Part shown: piece by piece, positions 50,712-60,109 of the stretch
Layout: the number at the start of each line of letters is the position of its first letter
How positions within the stretch are numbered: the first letter of the stretch is position 1
Assembly (NCBI RefSeq): GCF_030535495.1
Contig: NZ_JAUNRW010000001.1
Span: 1 to 64,000, forward strand
From: Corynebacterium sp.
GTDB lineage: Bacteria; Actinomycetota; Actinomycetes; Mycobacteriales; Mycobacteriaceae
Length of the DNA stretch: 64,000 nucleotides
Direction of reading: 5' to 3'
The notes under the pieces: generated by a model
Database searches by the model: none
What the model was told of the DNA's origin: nothing
What the model saw: only the letters and a program-made list of their open reading frames with translations
Program-made: the position numbers and the translations under genes

Positions 50712-51665
50712 ATGGCCACACAGGAGAAGACGGTAGAGCGCCTGCTCAACCTGGTCTTCGCGTTGCAGGACGCGGACCGGCAGGGGGTGGGCATGCTCAC
50801 CCCGGAGTGGATCCGCACCCATGTCAACGGTTACCGGGACGGGACCCGGGACGCTTTTCTCCGTCGCCTCAACCGCGACATCGCCACCTTGGGCCGCGCC
50901 GGGGTACCGCTGGAACAGCGCAGTTCCGATACCGGTGGCGCCACCTTCCGCCTGCTCACCGACCGCTACGAGCTCCCGGCGGTCTCCTTCACCCCGGAGG
51001 AGGCCGCCGTTTTGGGCCTGGCCGGACAGATGGGGCAGTCCAGCGAGCTCGGTGTCTTCGCCCGCTCCGGGTGGACGAAGCTGGCCGCCGCCGGAGTCAG
51101 CCGGGATCTCTCGCAGGCTCCGGTGTTCACCGCCGTCAACGACACGCACCGTCTGGCGCCGGAGATCCTGGGCAACATCCTCACCATCATCCGCAAGGGC
51201 TACCGGATGTCCTTCGACTACGTCTCCACCCCCACCTCTGAACCGGTCCGCCGCACGATGGACCCGTGGGCGATCGTCAACCACCAGGACAAGCTCTTCC
51301 TCATCGGCCACGACATCGACCGCGACGCTCCCCGCTGCTTCCGTGTCCTGCGCATCGCCAAGGTCTACGCCAAGCACCAGAAGATCACCCACCCCCGGCC
51401 GGAGGATGATCTTCAGGACATCGTCGTCGAATCACTGCGGGCCCTGCACAGCCGTGTCGACGCCGTGCTCACCATCCCCGAGGACACCGCCCACGAGCTC
51501 GCCGCCGTCGGCACGCGCCGCGACGACGGGTTGACCGAGCTTATCGACGTCGACCGTGCCTGGCTGGCGCGTACCGCCGCCGGTTTCGCCCCGGATGTCA
51601 TCGTCCATGAACCTGCCGACGTCCGCGATGACGTCATCGCCCTGCTGAAGGGAGCCCGCTCATGA
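50712..51665 (+). CDS. pafB: PafB, WYL-domain transcription activator
   Basis: 317-residue regulator. N-terminal winged HTH (about 5-70) followed by the WYL domain (about 150-225, SFDYVSTPTSEPVRRTMDPW) and a C-terminal extension. In mycobacteria PafB and PafC form a heterodimer that turns on a LexA-independent DNA-damage regulon. The ATG follows the pafA TAG directly and the gene overlaps pafC by 4 bp. Confidence 0.92.
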   Translation: MATQEKTVERLLNLVFALQDADRQGVGMLTPEWIRTHVNGYRDGTRDAFLRRLNRDIATLGRAGVPLEQRSSDTGGATFRLLTDRYELPAVSFTPEEAAVLGLAGQMGQSSELGVFARSGWTKLAAAGVSRDLSQAPVFTAVNDTHRLAPEILGNILTIIRKGYRMSFDYVSTPTSEPVRRTMDPWAIVNHQDKLFLIGHDIDRDAPRCFRVLRIAKVYAKHQKITHPRPEDDLQDIVVESLRALHSRVDAVLTIPEDTAHELAAVGTRRDDGLTELIDVDRAWLARTAAGFAPDVIVHEPADVRDDVIALLKGARS

Positions 51666-52648
51666 GCCGCACCACCGACTCCGCCGACAAGCTCGAATCC
51701 ATCGTCCGGGCTCTCAATCTCATCCCGTATTTCCGGGCGCATCCCGAGCGCAGCCTCATGGAGGCCGCCACGGACCTGGGCCGCGACCCGTCGGAGCTGC
51801 AGCGGGAGATGCATCGGCTGGCGTGCTGCGGGGTCGGTTCCTACCCGGAGGAACTGGTGGACCTCCAGGCGGACTGGACCCGGGTGTCCATCACCGAGTC
51901 GCAGGGCATGGACCGCCCGCTCCGCCTGACCCCCACAGAGGCCGGCGCCCTGCTGCTCACCCTCGAATCCCTCGAGACGATGTCCGGGCTGACGGACCGG
52001 GACGCCGTCGTCTCGGCTGCCGGGAAGCTGCGGGGAATCATGGGGGACAAGGCCGTGGCCATCTTCGATTCCCTGGCGGTGGACGATCCTGCAGAATCCA
52101 CGCCGCAGGAGATTCTGCGCCAGGCGATCACCGAGGGGCGCCGCGTAGCGTTCACGTACTGGTCGCAGTCGTCGGACACGTCGACCCGGCGGGAGGTGGA
52201 TCCGGCCAAGATCTTCGTCACCGAAGGGGAAACCTATCTGACGGCGTGGGACGAGGAGGCCGGTCGCCACAAGAACTTCCGGGCCGACCGCATGAAGGAT
52301 GTCGCAATCCTCGCGCAGAAGGCCACCCCGAACCTGGACACACTGCCCTTCGATCCCGCGGATCCCTTCGGCTACCGCCTCATCGCGGACCAGGCTGACC
52401 TGCTCATCCATCCCCAGCACACGTGGCTGGCCGACTACTACCCGATCACGCTGGGGGAGGCGGCCGCAGACGGCCGGGTGCACGCCCGCATGCCCGTCGG
52501 GTCACAGAACTGGTTCATCCGCTTTGCCCTCGGGCAATCCGACCGCCTGACGGTGACGGGCCCGCCGGAGCTCGTCGACGAGGTGTCCCGCAGCGCGACG
52601 GGTGCATTGACAGCGTATGATGAGGGTTCTACGTTTGAGACCAACTGA
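51662..52648 (+). CDS. pafC: PafC, WYL-domain transcription activator
   Basis: 328-residue partner of PafB with the same order: HTH-like N-terminus, WYL domain (about 150-230, [25 protein letters not shown]) and C-terminal extension. Its start overlaps the pafB stop (ATGA), fitting equal subunit supply. No paf-internal promoter is seen; expression should follow arc or upstream transcription. Confidence 0.92.
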   Translation: MSRTTDSADKLESIVRALNLIPYFRAHPERSLMEAATDLGRDPSELQREMHRLACCGVGSYPEELVDLQADWTRVSITESQGMDRPLRLTPTEAGALLLTLESLETMSGLTDRDAVVSAAGKLRGIMGDKAVAIFDSLAVDDPAESTPQEILRQAITEGRRVAFTYWSQSSDTSTRREVDPAKIFVTEGETYLTAWDEEAGRHKNFRADRMKDVAILAQKATPNLDTLPFDPADPFGYRLIADQADLLIHPQHTWLADYYPITLGEAAADGRVHARMPVGSQNWFIRFALGQSDRLTVTGPPELVDEVSRSATGALTAYDEGSTFETN

Positions 52649-52674
52649 GCTGCATTCTGAGAGGTAATACACAC

Positions 52675-53031
52675 ATGACTCCCGGCCCCTGGGAAATTCT
52701 GATCATCGTGCTCGTCGTCGTGCTCCTGTTCGGCGCGAAGAAGCTTCCTGACGCGGCCCGCTCCATCGGTCGCTCGATGCGCATCTTCAAGTCCGAGGTC
52801 AAGGAAATGAGCAACGACGACCAGCCGCAGCCGCAGCAGGGCCAGATCGCCCCGCCGCAGAACCAGCAGCAGGAGTTCTGGGAGCAGCCGCAGAACCAGC
52901 CGAACCCGAACTACGAGCCCCGCCAGCAGCCGATGCCGGGTTACCAGCAGCCGCAGCAGGGACAGCCGTACCCCGGTCAGCCCGGTCCCCAGGACCCGAA
53001 CCAGCCCCGCCCGCACAACCCGAACCAGTAG
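52675..53031 (+). CDS. tatA: TatA, Sec-independent translocase pore subunit
   Basis: 118-residue TatA/E. N-terminal membrane helix (about 6-22) with [20 protein letters not shown] and the FGxxKLP-type hinge, an amphipathic helix (about 25-45), then an unusually long Gln/Pro-rich tail (about 50-118). It pairs with tatC 19 bp downstream. The pattern of pafC-tatA-tatC-helY is the mycobacterial order. Confidence 0.95.
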   Translation: MTPGPWEILIIVLVVVLLFGAKKLPDAARSIGRSMRIFKSEVKEMSNDDQPQPQQGQIAPPQNQQQEFWEQPQNQPNPNYEPRQQPMPGYQQPQQGQPYPGQPGPQDPNQPRPHNPNQ

Positions 53032-53050
53032 AACAGGGACGTAGATCGCC

Positions 53051-54037
53051 ATGTCCCTCCCGGAAGGCACCGCCACGCGTCGGCTGCGGTGGCGCAGCAA
53101 GCGCAAGAAGAAGTCGCCCACCGGAGACATGTCCCTGGTGGACCATCTCAAGGAGTTGCGCCGCCGTGTGATCATCTCCCTCGTGGCGATGTTCGTCGGC
53201 ACCATCCTCGGCTTCATCTGGTACCAGCACGGCCCCTTCGGCTCCATGCCGCTCGGTGAGATTCTCCGTGGCCCCTACTGTGAACTGCCCCCGGAGATCC
53301 GCGCGGACTTCACCCGCGACAACGAATGTCGTCTGCTGGCCACGCGGCCGTTCGAGATGTTCATGCTGCGCCTCAAGGTGGGCGCCCTGGCCGGTCTGGT
53401 GCTCTCCTCCCCGGTGTGGCTCTATCAGATCTGGGCGTTCATCGTCCCGGGTCTGCACAAGAAGGAACGCCGCACCACCTTCACCTTCGTCTCCCTGGCG
53501 GTGCTGCTGTTCGTCATGGGTGCACTCATCGCCTACTTCATCGTCGGGTTCGCCCTCGAGTTCCTCATGACGATGGGCTCCGAGTTCGCGGTGTCGGCGC
53601 TGACCGGCCAGGACTACTACAACTTCCTGCTCGGCCTGCTCATCATCTTCGGCGTGAGCTTCGAGGTGCCGCTCATCATCGTCATGCTCAACATCGTCGG
53701 CGTCCTCCCGTACCAGACGCTCAAGGAAAAGCGCCGGATCATCGTGTTGATCCTGTTCGTGTTCGCGGCGTTCATGACTCCCGGCCAGGATCCCTTCTCC
53801 ATGGTCGTCCTGGCGTTCTGCCTGGTGATGCTCGTGGAGATGGCCATCCAGTTCACCCGCTGGAACGACAAGCGCCGCCGCGAGGAGCGCCCGGAGTGGA
53901 TGGACCTGGACGATGAGTCCGCATCCCCGCTCAACACCGCCCCCGGTGGGACGGATGCGCCGGCCCCGATCTCCCGGCCCGCGCCGGTGCAGACCTCACC
54001 CAGTACGCACGCGGGCGGGTTCGACGACGTCCTCTAG
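53051..54037 (+). CDS. tatC: TatC, Tat substrate-receptor subunit
   Basis: 328-residue polytopic protein with six membrane helices that recognises twin-arginine signal peptides. Markers are MSLVDHLKELRRRVIISL with the conserved Glu, PVWLYQIWAFIVPGLHKKE and the FGVSFEVPLI motif. The C-terminus has a Pro-rich hydrophilic tail of about 40 residues. A basic N-terminal extension (about 30 residues) precedes the core. Confidence 0.95.
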   Translation: MSLPEGTATRRLRWRSKRKKKSPTGDMSLVDHLKELRRRVIISLVAMFVGTILGFIWYQHGPFGSMPLGEILRGPYCELPPEIRADFTRDNECRLLATRPFEMFMLRLKVGALAGLVLSSPVWLYQIWAFIVPGLHKKERRTTFTFVSLAVLLFVMGALIAYFIVGFALEFLMTMGSEFAVSALTGQDYYNFLLGLLIIFGVSFEVPLIIVMLNIVGVLPYQTLKEKRRIIVLILFVFAAFMTPGQDPFSMVVLAFCLVMLVEMAIQFTRWNDKRRREERPEWMDLDDESASPLNTAPGGTDAPAPISRPAPVQTSPSTHAGGFDDVL

Positions 54038-54070
54038 AGCGAGCTGGCTCGCTGGCTGCCGGCATTTCAG

Positions 54071-54076
54071 TAGCCT
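54071..54076 (+). promoter_or_regulatory. -10 box of helY
   Basis: TAGCCT, 7 bp before the ATG at 54084; leaderless arrangement and basis for the start choice. Confidence 0.55.
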
Positions 54077-54083
54077 GGGTCTC

Positions 54084-56870
54084 ATGAACGACACCCATGT
54101 CACTCACCTCGCGGAATTCGCCTCCCGCTTCTCCTTCCCGCTCGACGAATTCCAGCTGGAGGGCTGTCGTGCGGTCGAGGCGGGTCACGGGGTTCTCGTG
54201 TGCGCTCCCACCGGCGCCGGCAAGACGATCGTCGGCGAGTTCGCGGTCTCGCTGGCCCTGTCGCAGGGGACCAAGTGTTTCTACACCACGCCCATCAAGG
54301 CCCTGAGCAACCAGAAGTTCAATGATCTGCGCGCGGACTACGGCGAGGAGGCCGTCGGCCTGCTCACCGGTGACGTGTCGATCAACTCGCACGCGGAGAT
54401 CGTCGTCATGACCACCGAGGTCCTGCGCAACATGATCTACGCGGGTTCCTCCACACTGGATCGGCTCAGCCACGTGGTCATGGACGAGATCCACTACCTG
54501 GCGGACCGCGAACGCGGCGCCGTCTGGGAGGAGGTCATCCTCAATCTCGACGAATCCGTCAACATCGTCGGGTTGTCGGCCACGGTGTCCAACTCCGAGG
54601 AGTTCGGTGACTGGCTGTCCACCGTCCGCGGCGACACCAAGGTCATCGTCACCGACCAGCGCCCCGTACCCCTCGAGCAGTGGATGATGGTCGGGCGCAA
54701 GGTCTACCCGCTCTTCGAACCGGGCAGCGGGGGAGAGGTCAACCGCGAGCTCGAGGACGTGATCAACCGGATTCAGTCAGACCAGGCCGAGGAGGGTCGC
54801 GCCGACTACGAGTCCGGCCGTGGTTTCCGGGCCCGTGCCGAGGGGCGACGCTCCGGAATGAAGCGTCCCCAGGACCGGCAGAAGCCGGTGGGCCGCCCGG
54901 ACGTCATCCGGGTGCTGCAGGGCCGCGACATGCTTCCGGCCATCACGTTCATCTTCTCCCGTGCGGGATGCGACGGCGCCCTGTTCCAGTGCCTGCGCTC
55001 CAACCTGGTGCTCACCGACTACGAGGAGTCCCAGCGCATCGAGGAGATCATCGACGCCGGCGTCGAGGGCATCCCCGAGGAGGACCTGGAGGTTCTGCAG
55101 TTCTCCCAGTGGAAGGCAGCCCTCAAGCGCGGTTTCGCCGCCCACCATGCGGGGATGCTGCCGGCGTTCAAGCACATCGTCGAGAAGCTCTTCGTCCAGG
55201 GCCTGGTCCGCATGGTCTTCGCCACCGAGACCCTGGCGTTGGGTATCAACATGCCGGCGCGTTCCGTGGTGCTGGAGAAGCTGGTCAAGTTCGACGGCGA
55301 GGGCCACGTGGAGCTCACCCCGGGGCAGTACACGCAGCTCACCGGCCGCGCCGGCCGACGGGGCATCGATGTCATCGGCCACGCCGTGGTCCAGTGGAGC
55401 CCGGCGATGGATCCGCGGGCGGTCGCCGGACTGGCGTCCACACGCACGTACCCGCTGATCTCCACGTTCGCCCCGGGGTACAACATGGCCGTCAACCTGC
55501 TGGGCATGATCGGTTTCGAGCCCTCCCTGCGCCTGCTGGAGAAATCCTTCGCGCAGTACCAGGCCGACGGATCGGTCGTCGACGATGTCCGTGAGATCGA
55601 ACGCGCCGAGCACCGGGTCCGCGAACTGCGGGCCCAGCTGAGCGACGCCATCGCCACCTTCGCGCCCCCTGTCCGCGACGGGGAGGATCCCGCCGGGCAG
55701 CTCATGGAGTACATACAGCTGCGGCGCGATCTCAGCGAGGAGGAGAAGGCCTCCCGCGTGCATTCTCTCGAGCAGCGCCAGCAGGAGACCGTCACCGTGC
55801 TGGGCAAGCTCCAGCTCGGCGACGTTCTGGTCATGCCCGGCCGCAAGCACCCGGTCCTGGCCGTGGTGGTCACCCCGGCGAACCAGACCCGCGATCCGCG
55901 CCCGTGGGTGACCACCGAGCAGGGCTGGTCCGGGCGCATTGACGCCTCCTCCTTCAACAACCCACCCCAGACCATCGGGCGGATGCGCCTGCCGCGCAAG
56001 GTGCTGGACAACCCGCGCCGCAACACCCGCTACATCGTCGACCAGTTCCAGCGCAACAGCTTCGGGCGGCCGAAGAAGATGCGGCAGAGCGCGCGGGTGC
56101 GGGACTCAAAGAAGGTCATTGCCCTGCGCGAGGCCATGCGCAACCACCCCGTCCACTCCTGGCCGGCCACCGACCGAGAGCAGCTGGCGCGGGTGGGGGA
56201 GAAGCTGGCTAGGCGCGAACGGGAGCTCACCCGCCTCAACGCGCGCGTCGAGAAGGCCACCGACACCCTCGGCCGACACTTCGAGCGCATCATCGGCCTG
56301 CTCTCCGAGATGAGCTACGTCGAGTTCGAGGGCACGGGCCCGGACCGCACCCCGGTGATCACCCCCGAAGGCGAGCTGCTCTCCCAGATCCACAACGAGT
56401 CCGACCTGCTCGTCGCGCAGTGCCTGCGCCGCGGCATCTGGAACGACCTGGACCCGGCGGAACTGGCCGGCGTGGTCTCCCTGTGCACCTTCGAAAACCG
56501 CAAGGACTTCGGTGGGGAGCCCAACGCCGCCACGGACCAGATGGCGGAGGCCATGGACGCCACCGTGCGTATCTGGCAGGAACTGGCGGCCGACGAACGT
56601 CGGCACCGGCTGCCGGTGACGCGGGAGCCGGAGGCCGGCTTCTCCCTGGCCATCCACCAGTGGGCGGCGGGTGCCCCGCTCGGCTACTGCCTGGCCGCGG
56701 CCGCCGAATCCGGAGCCGAGATGACCCCGGGTGATTTCGTGCGCTGGTGCCGCCAGGTGATGGACCTGCTCGGGCAGGTGGCCAAGACCGCCTACACCGA
56801 TGATGTGCAGGCCAACGCCCGGCGCGCCATCGACGCCATCCGCCGCGGCGTGGTGGCCATCGGCAGCTAG
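54084..56870 (+). CDS. helY: HelY-like SKI2/MTR4-family RNA helicase
   Basis: 928-residue superfamily 2 helicase probably acting in RNA turnover. Motif I APTGAGKT, motif Ia TTPIKALSNQKF, motif II MDEIHYLAD, motif III GLSATVSN, motif VI QLTGRAGRRGID are all seen in the first 450 residues. The C-terminal half has the DSHCT-type domain (about 750-928). The ATG is chosen from the -10 box 7 bp upstream, not the longer open frame within tatC. The stop codon overlaps that of the antisense protease gene. Confidence 0.93.
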   Translation: MNDTHVTHLAEFASRFSFPLDEFQLEGCRAVEAGHGVLVCAPTGAGKTIVGEFAVSLALSQGTKCFYTTPIKALSNQKFNDLRADYGEEAVGLLTGDVSINSHAEIVVMTTEVLRNMIYAGSSTLDRLSHVVMDEIHYLADRERGAVWEEVILNLDESVNIVGLSATVSNSEEFGDWLSTVRGDTKVIVTDQRPVPLEQWMMVGRKVYPLFEPGSGGEVNRELEDVINRIQSDQAEEGRADYESGRGFRARAEGRRSGMKRPQDRQKPVGRPDVIRVLQGRDMLPAITFIFSRAGCDGALFQCLRSNLVLTDYEESQRIEEIIDAGVEGIPEEDLEVLQFSQWKAALKRGFAAHHAGMLPAFKHIVEKLFVQGLVRMVFATETLALGINMPARSVVLEKLVKFDGEGHVELTPGQYTQLTGRAGRRGIDVIGHAVVQWSPAMDPRAVAGLASTRTYPLISTFAPGYNMAVNLLGMIGFEPSLRLLEKSFAQYQADGSVVDDVREIERAEHRVRELRAQLSDAIATFAPPVRDGEDPAGQLMEYIQLRRDLSEEEKASRVHSLEQRQQETVTVLGKLQLGDVLVMPGRKHPVLAVVVTPANQTRDPRPWVTTEQGWSGRIDASSFNNPPQTIGRMRLPRKVLDNPRRNTRYIVDQFQRNSFGRPKKMRQSARVRDSKKVIALREAMRNHPVHSWPATDREQLARVGEKLARRERELTRLNARVEKATDTLGRHFERIIGLLSEMSYVEFEGTGPDRTPVITPEGELLSQIHNESDLLVAQCLRRGIWNDLDPAELAGVVSLCTFENRKDFGGEPNAATDQMAEAMDATVRIWQELAADERRHRLPVTREPEAGFSLAIHQWAAGAPLGYCLAAAAESGAEMTPGDFVRWCRQVMDLLGQVAKTAYTDDVQANARRAIDAIRRGVVAIGS

Positions 56871-57475
56871 TAGGCCTGCTCCAGGGCCCGCACCGCCGCC
56901 AGGATCGCCCGGCGGTGCGGTGCCACCTGGGCGACGGTCGCCAGCCCGGTGTTCACCCCGAAGGGGTCGGTGATCATGGACTGCACCGCCACGATCTCCT
57001 CGCCGATGATCACCGGCCCGCCGGAATCCCCCTTGACGGCCATGGGCCGGTTGTAGAGGATCGCGGCCGAGGACACCAACGTCGACAGATTGCGGCCCAG
57101 GGCGAAAGGCACCCGGGCCACCACCCGGCCGAACCTCTCCCTCTTGCGGTGCCAGCTCTTCCCGAAACCTTCGGTGCGGGTGGCGGCGAGGAAGGGGGAG
57201 GGGTGCGTCGCCACGCGCAGCAGGTGCTTTTGCGGTGACGGGCGATCCATCCGGAGCACGGCCAGATCAGTACGCGGGAGGCGCACGGCCCCCAGGATGC
57301 GGGCGTGGAAGAAGGCACCGCCCACGCGAATCGGCCCGCTGCGTTCGCGCAGGAAGTGCGCGCAACTGAGGATGTACTCGGTGGAGGATTCACCCGCTGT
57401 GGCGTCCGGGGAGATGAGCACACCCGAGCAGTAGGCGGGGCCGGCGCTGAGGCGGACAGTGATGGCGTGCGACAC
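56867..57475 (-). CDS. Trypsin-like serine protease without signal peptide
   Basis: 202-residue S1-type protease. Catalytic triad: H40 (LSCAHF), D70 (RTDLAVLRM) and S150 (VKGDSGGPV). The N-terminus VSHAITVRLSAGPAYCSGVL runs straight into the domain, with no signal peptide or membrane anchor, which is unusual for corynebacterial S1 proteases. The GTG is supported by a TACCCT box 8 bp upstream. Cysteines C16 and C38 could form the His-loop disulfide, implying export by some route or an upstream start not seen. Confidence 0.85.
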   Translation of the reverse strand: MSHAITVRLSAGPAYCSGVLISPDATAGESSTEYILSCAHFLRERSGPIRVGGAFFHARILGAVRLPRTDLAVLRMDRPSPQKHLLRVATHPSPFLAATRTEGFGKSWHRKRERFGRVVARVPFALGRNLSTLVSSAAILYNRPMAVKGDSGGPVIIGEEIVAVQSMITDPFGVNTGLATVAQVAPHRRAILAAVRALEQAY

Positions 57476-57483
57476 GCTTTCCC

Positions 57484-57489
57484 AGGGTA
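57484..57489 (-). promoter_or_regulatory. -10 box of the protease gene
   Basis: TACCCT on the minus strand, 8 bp before the GTG at 57475; back-to-back with the box at 57492. Confidence 0.5.
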
Positions 57490-57491
57490 CC

Positions 57492-57497
57492 TACGAT
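57492..57497 (+). promoter_or_regulatory. -10 box of the Xaa-Pro peptidase gene
   Basis: TACGAT, 7 bp before the ATG at 57505. It rules out the ATG at 57496, which lies within the box. Confidence 0.55.
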
Positions 57498-57504
57498 GGG
57501 TGCC

Positions 57505-58614
57505 ATGACTGATCTTTTTCCCACGGACGTCTACGCCACCCGCCTCTCCCACGCCGCGCGTTTGTGCCGCGAACAAGGATGGGCGGGACTGATCATCGGC
57601 ACCGGGCCGGAGCTGGCGTATCTCACCGGTTCGTGGCTGAGCTCCCACGAGCGGCTGACCGCGCTGGCCATTCCGGCGGGTGGTCACCCGGTGCTGGTGG
57701 CCCCGCAGACGGACATCGCCGACCTGGAGTTGTCGGCGGTGCCGCACCTGGACATCCAGGTCAGTGGCTGGGTGGACGGGGAGGACCCGCATGTCCGCGC
57801 CGTGGAGGTCCTCGACCACGGGCCGGTAGGCCTGGGATCGTCGTTGACCACGTTGCATGTGCTCCGTTTACAGGAGCTTATCGACGCCCCCACCCACCCC
57901 GCCGCCACCGGTCTCAAGGAGCTGTTCATGCGGAAGGACGCCGCGGAGATCGAGCAGTTGGCGCTGGCGGCTGCCGCCATCGACCGGGTGCACGAACGTG
58001 TCCCGTCTCTGCTGCGGGCGGGCCGCTCGGAAGCGCAGGTGGCGGCGGACCTGCGAACGCTCATCCTCAAGGAGCACGACGTGGTGGACTTCGTCATCGT
58101 CGGCTCAGGGCCCAACGGCGCCAATCCACACCACTCGCATTCCTCCCGGGTGCTGGAGACAGGGGATGTGGTGGTCGTCGACGTCGGTGGTACCCGCGGT
58201 CCGGGCTATCATTCCGACTCCACCCGGACCTATGTCGTGGGAGGTGCCGACCACGCCCCGGAGGACGCCCGTGCCGCCTATGAAGTCCTGCATGCGGCGC
58301 ATGCCGCAGCCCTGGCACAGGCCCGTCCCGGGGTGAGCGCGGCGTCGGTGGACCGGGCCGCGCGCGAGGTGATCGAGCAGGCCGGCTACGGGGAGTTTTT
58401 CATTCACCGCACCGGCCACGGGATCGGCCTGTCCACGCACGAGGAGCCGTTCATCATGGCGGGCAATGACCTGGTCCTGGAGCCGGGCATGTGCTTTTCC
58501 GTCGAACCGGGGATCTATTGTCCGGGCCGGTGGGGAATGCGCCTCGAGGATATTGTTGTTGTGTCCACTACAGGCGTAGAATCGCTGTCACATCAACAAC
58601 GAGAACTGAGGTAA
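57505..58614 (+). CDS. M24 metallopeptidase (Xaa-Pro dipeptidase type)
   Basis: 369-residue cytosolic creatinase-fold peptidase. The N-terminal domain (about 1-125) has GWAGLIIGTGPELAYLTG; the C-terminal pita-bread domain carries metal ligands in VVVDVGGTRGPGYHSDSTRT (two Asp), HRTGHGIGL (His) and EPGMCFSVEPGIY (Glu). M. tuberculosis has pepE near helY in the same way. Starts 29 bp from the divergent protease and ends 4 bp before the dioxygenase gene. Confidence 0.92.
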   Translation: MTDLFPTDVYATRLSHAARLCREQGWAGLIIGTGPELAYLTGSWLSSHERLTALAIPAGGHPVLVAPQTDIADLELSAVPHLDIQVSGWVDGEDPHVRAVEVLDHGPVGLGSSLTTLHVLRLQELIDAPTHPAATGLKELFMRKDAAEIEQLALAAAAIDRVHERVPSLLRAGRSEAQVAADLRTLILKEHDVVDFVIVGSGPNGANPHHSHSSRVLETGDVVVVDVGGTRGPGYHSDSTRTYVVGGADHAPEDARAAYEVLHAAHAAALAQARPGVSAASVDRAAREVIEQAGYGEFFIHRTGHGIGLSTHEEPFIMAGNDLVLEPGMCFSVEPGIYCPGRWGMRLEDIVVVSTTGVESLSHQQRELR

Positions 58615-58618
58615 ACCC

Positions 58619-59392
58619 ATGAGCGCCACCCGCGCACTCTTCGTCGGTCACGGCACCCCGATGAACGCCATCGAGGACAATGACTTCACCCGCACCTGGA
58701 CGGCACTGGGGGAGGAGACCACCCCACGCGCCATCCTGGCCGTCTCCGCCCACTGGTACACCCACGGCACCGGGGTCACCGCCATGTCCGACCCGCGCAC
58801 CATCCACGACTTCTACGGCTTCCCCCAGGAGCTTTTCGACGTCCAGTACAACGCCCCCGGGGATCCGGAGATCGCGGAGCTGGTCCGCGATGTCGCCAAG
58901 CCGACCCTGGTGCAGAGCGACCACGACTGGGGCCTCGATCACGGCACCTGGTCCGTGCTCAAGCACATGTACCCGAACGCGGACATCCCGGTGGTGCAGC
59001 TGTCCATCGACGCCACCAAGTCCCTGCAGGAGCACTACGACCTGGGCACCCGCCTGGCACGCCTGGCCACGGAACATGACGTCCTCATCGTCGGCTCCGG
59101 CAACGTCGTGCACAACCTCTCCCTCATCGACTGGCACGGCGGCGACACCGGATTCACCTGGGCCGATGACTTCGACGAGGCCGCCCGCGACATCATGCTC
59201 GACGATCCCGATCGGCTGGCCACCCTGCGCGAACACGCCGGATACACCCGCTCCGTGCCCACCCCGGATCACTTCCTTCCGCTGGCGTACATCGCCGGGG
59301 TATCCGCGGCCACCGGCGGCAGCGTCGACGTCTTCAACGAGCAGCGCACCATGGGTTCGCTGTCGATGACGGGCTACCGGGTAGCGTCGTAG
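58619..59392 (+). CDS. DODA-type extradiol ring-cleavage dioxygenase
   Basis: 257-residue class III extradiol dioxygenase (YgiD/4,5-DOPA dioxygenase family). Iron ligands are His residues in LFVGHGTPMN, SAHWYTHG and the SDHDWGLDHGTW stretch; a further His in GSGNVVHNL is catalytic. The natural substrate in such bacteria is unknown. AGGTAAACCC ahead of the ATG is a modest ribosome-binding site; it likely shares the peptidase transcript. Confidence 0.92.
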   Translation: MSATRALFVGHGTPMNAIEDNDFTRTWTALGEETTPRAILAVSAHWYTHGTGVTAMSDPRTIHDFYGFPQELFDVQYNAPGDPEIAELVRDVAKPTLVQSDHDWGLDHGTWSVLKHMYPNADIPVVQLSIDATKSLQEHYDLGTRLARLATEHDVLIVGSGNVVHNLSLIDWHGGDTGFTWADDFDEAARDIMLDDPDRLATLREHAGYTRSVPTPDHFLPLAYIAGVSAATGGSVDVFNEQRTMGSLSMTGYRVAS

Positions 59393-59395
59393 GAC

Positions 59396-60109
59396 ATGAA
59401 CGCCATCCTGGTCCTCGGCGGCACCTCCGAGATCGGCCGCGAACTCGCCGCCCGCCTGTGCTCCGGCCGCGAGGTCATCCTCGCCTCCCGGAGGCAGCCC
59501 GAGACACAGATGCTTCTCGACGCCGGCGCCACCGCCGTCCACCACCTGCCCTTCGAGGCCACCGATCTGGCCACCCACCGGGGCCTCATCCAGGAAGCGG
59601 TGGACCGTGGAGTGAGCACCGCGATCGTCGCCTTCGGCATCCTCGGGGAGCAGTCCCGGGCCGAGCACGATGAGGCGCACGCGGTGGAGATCGCCACCGT
59701 CGACTACACCGCCCAGGTCTCGGTCCTGACGGTCCTGGCCGATCTCCTGCCGCGCGGGGAGCTCATCGCCTTCTCCTCGATCGCCGGGTGGCGCGCGCGG
59801 CGGGCCAACTACGTCTACGGCTCGACCAAGGCCGGACTCGACGCCTTCTGCCAGGGCCTGGCCGATCGCCTGCACGGCAGCGACCTGCGCCTGATCATCG
59901 CCCGCCCCGGCTTCGTCATCGGTTCGATGACCGCGGGCATGGATCCGGCGCCGCTGTCGGTCACCCCGGCGGACGTCGCCGACGCCGTCGCAGCGGAGAT
60001 CCGCGACGGACGTGGCAGCACCACCCTGTGGATCCCGCGCCGCCTCCGGCTCCTGGCCTGGGTCATGCGGCTCGTGCCGCGCCCGATCTGGCGCACGATG
60101 CCCCGTTAA
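59396..60109 (+). CDS. DprE2-like short-chain dehydrogenase
   Basis: 237-residue SDR. Cofactor motif LVLGGTSEIGRELA, catalytic Ser in AFSSIAG and Tyr/Lys in YVYGSTKAG. The C-terminus (LWIPRRLRLLAWVMRLVPRP, then IWRTMPR) is the same as in DprE2-type proteins that make decaprenylphosphoryl-arabinose for the cell wall, so it may be DprE2 or a paralogue; dprE1 is not adjacent, which favours a paralogue. Begins 3 bp after the dioxygenase stop. Confidence 0.85.
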   Translation: MNAILVLGGTSEIGRELAARLCSGREVILASRRQPETQMLLDAGATAVHHLPFEATDLATHRGLIQEAVDRGVSTAIVAFGILGEQSRAEHDEAHAVEIATVDYTAQVSVLTVLADLLPRGELIAFSSIAGWRARRANYVYGSTKAGLDAFCQGLADRLHGSDLRLIIARPGFVIGSMTAGMDPAPLSVTPADVADAVAAEIRDGRGSTTLWIPRRLRLLAWVMRLVPRPIWRTMPR

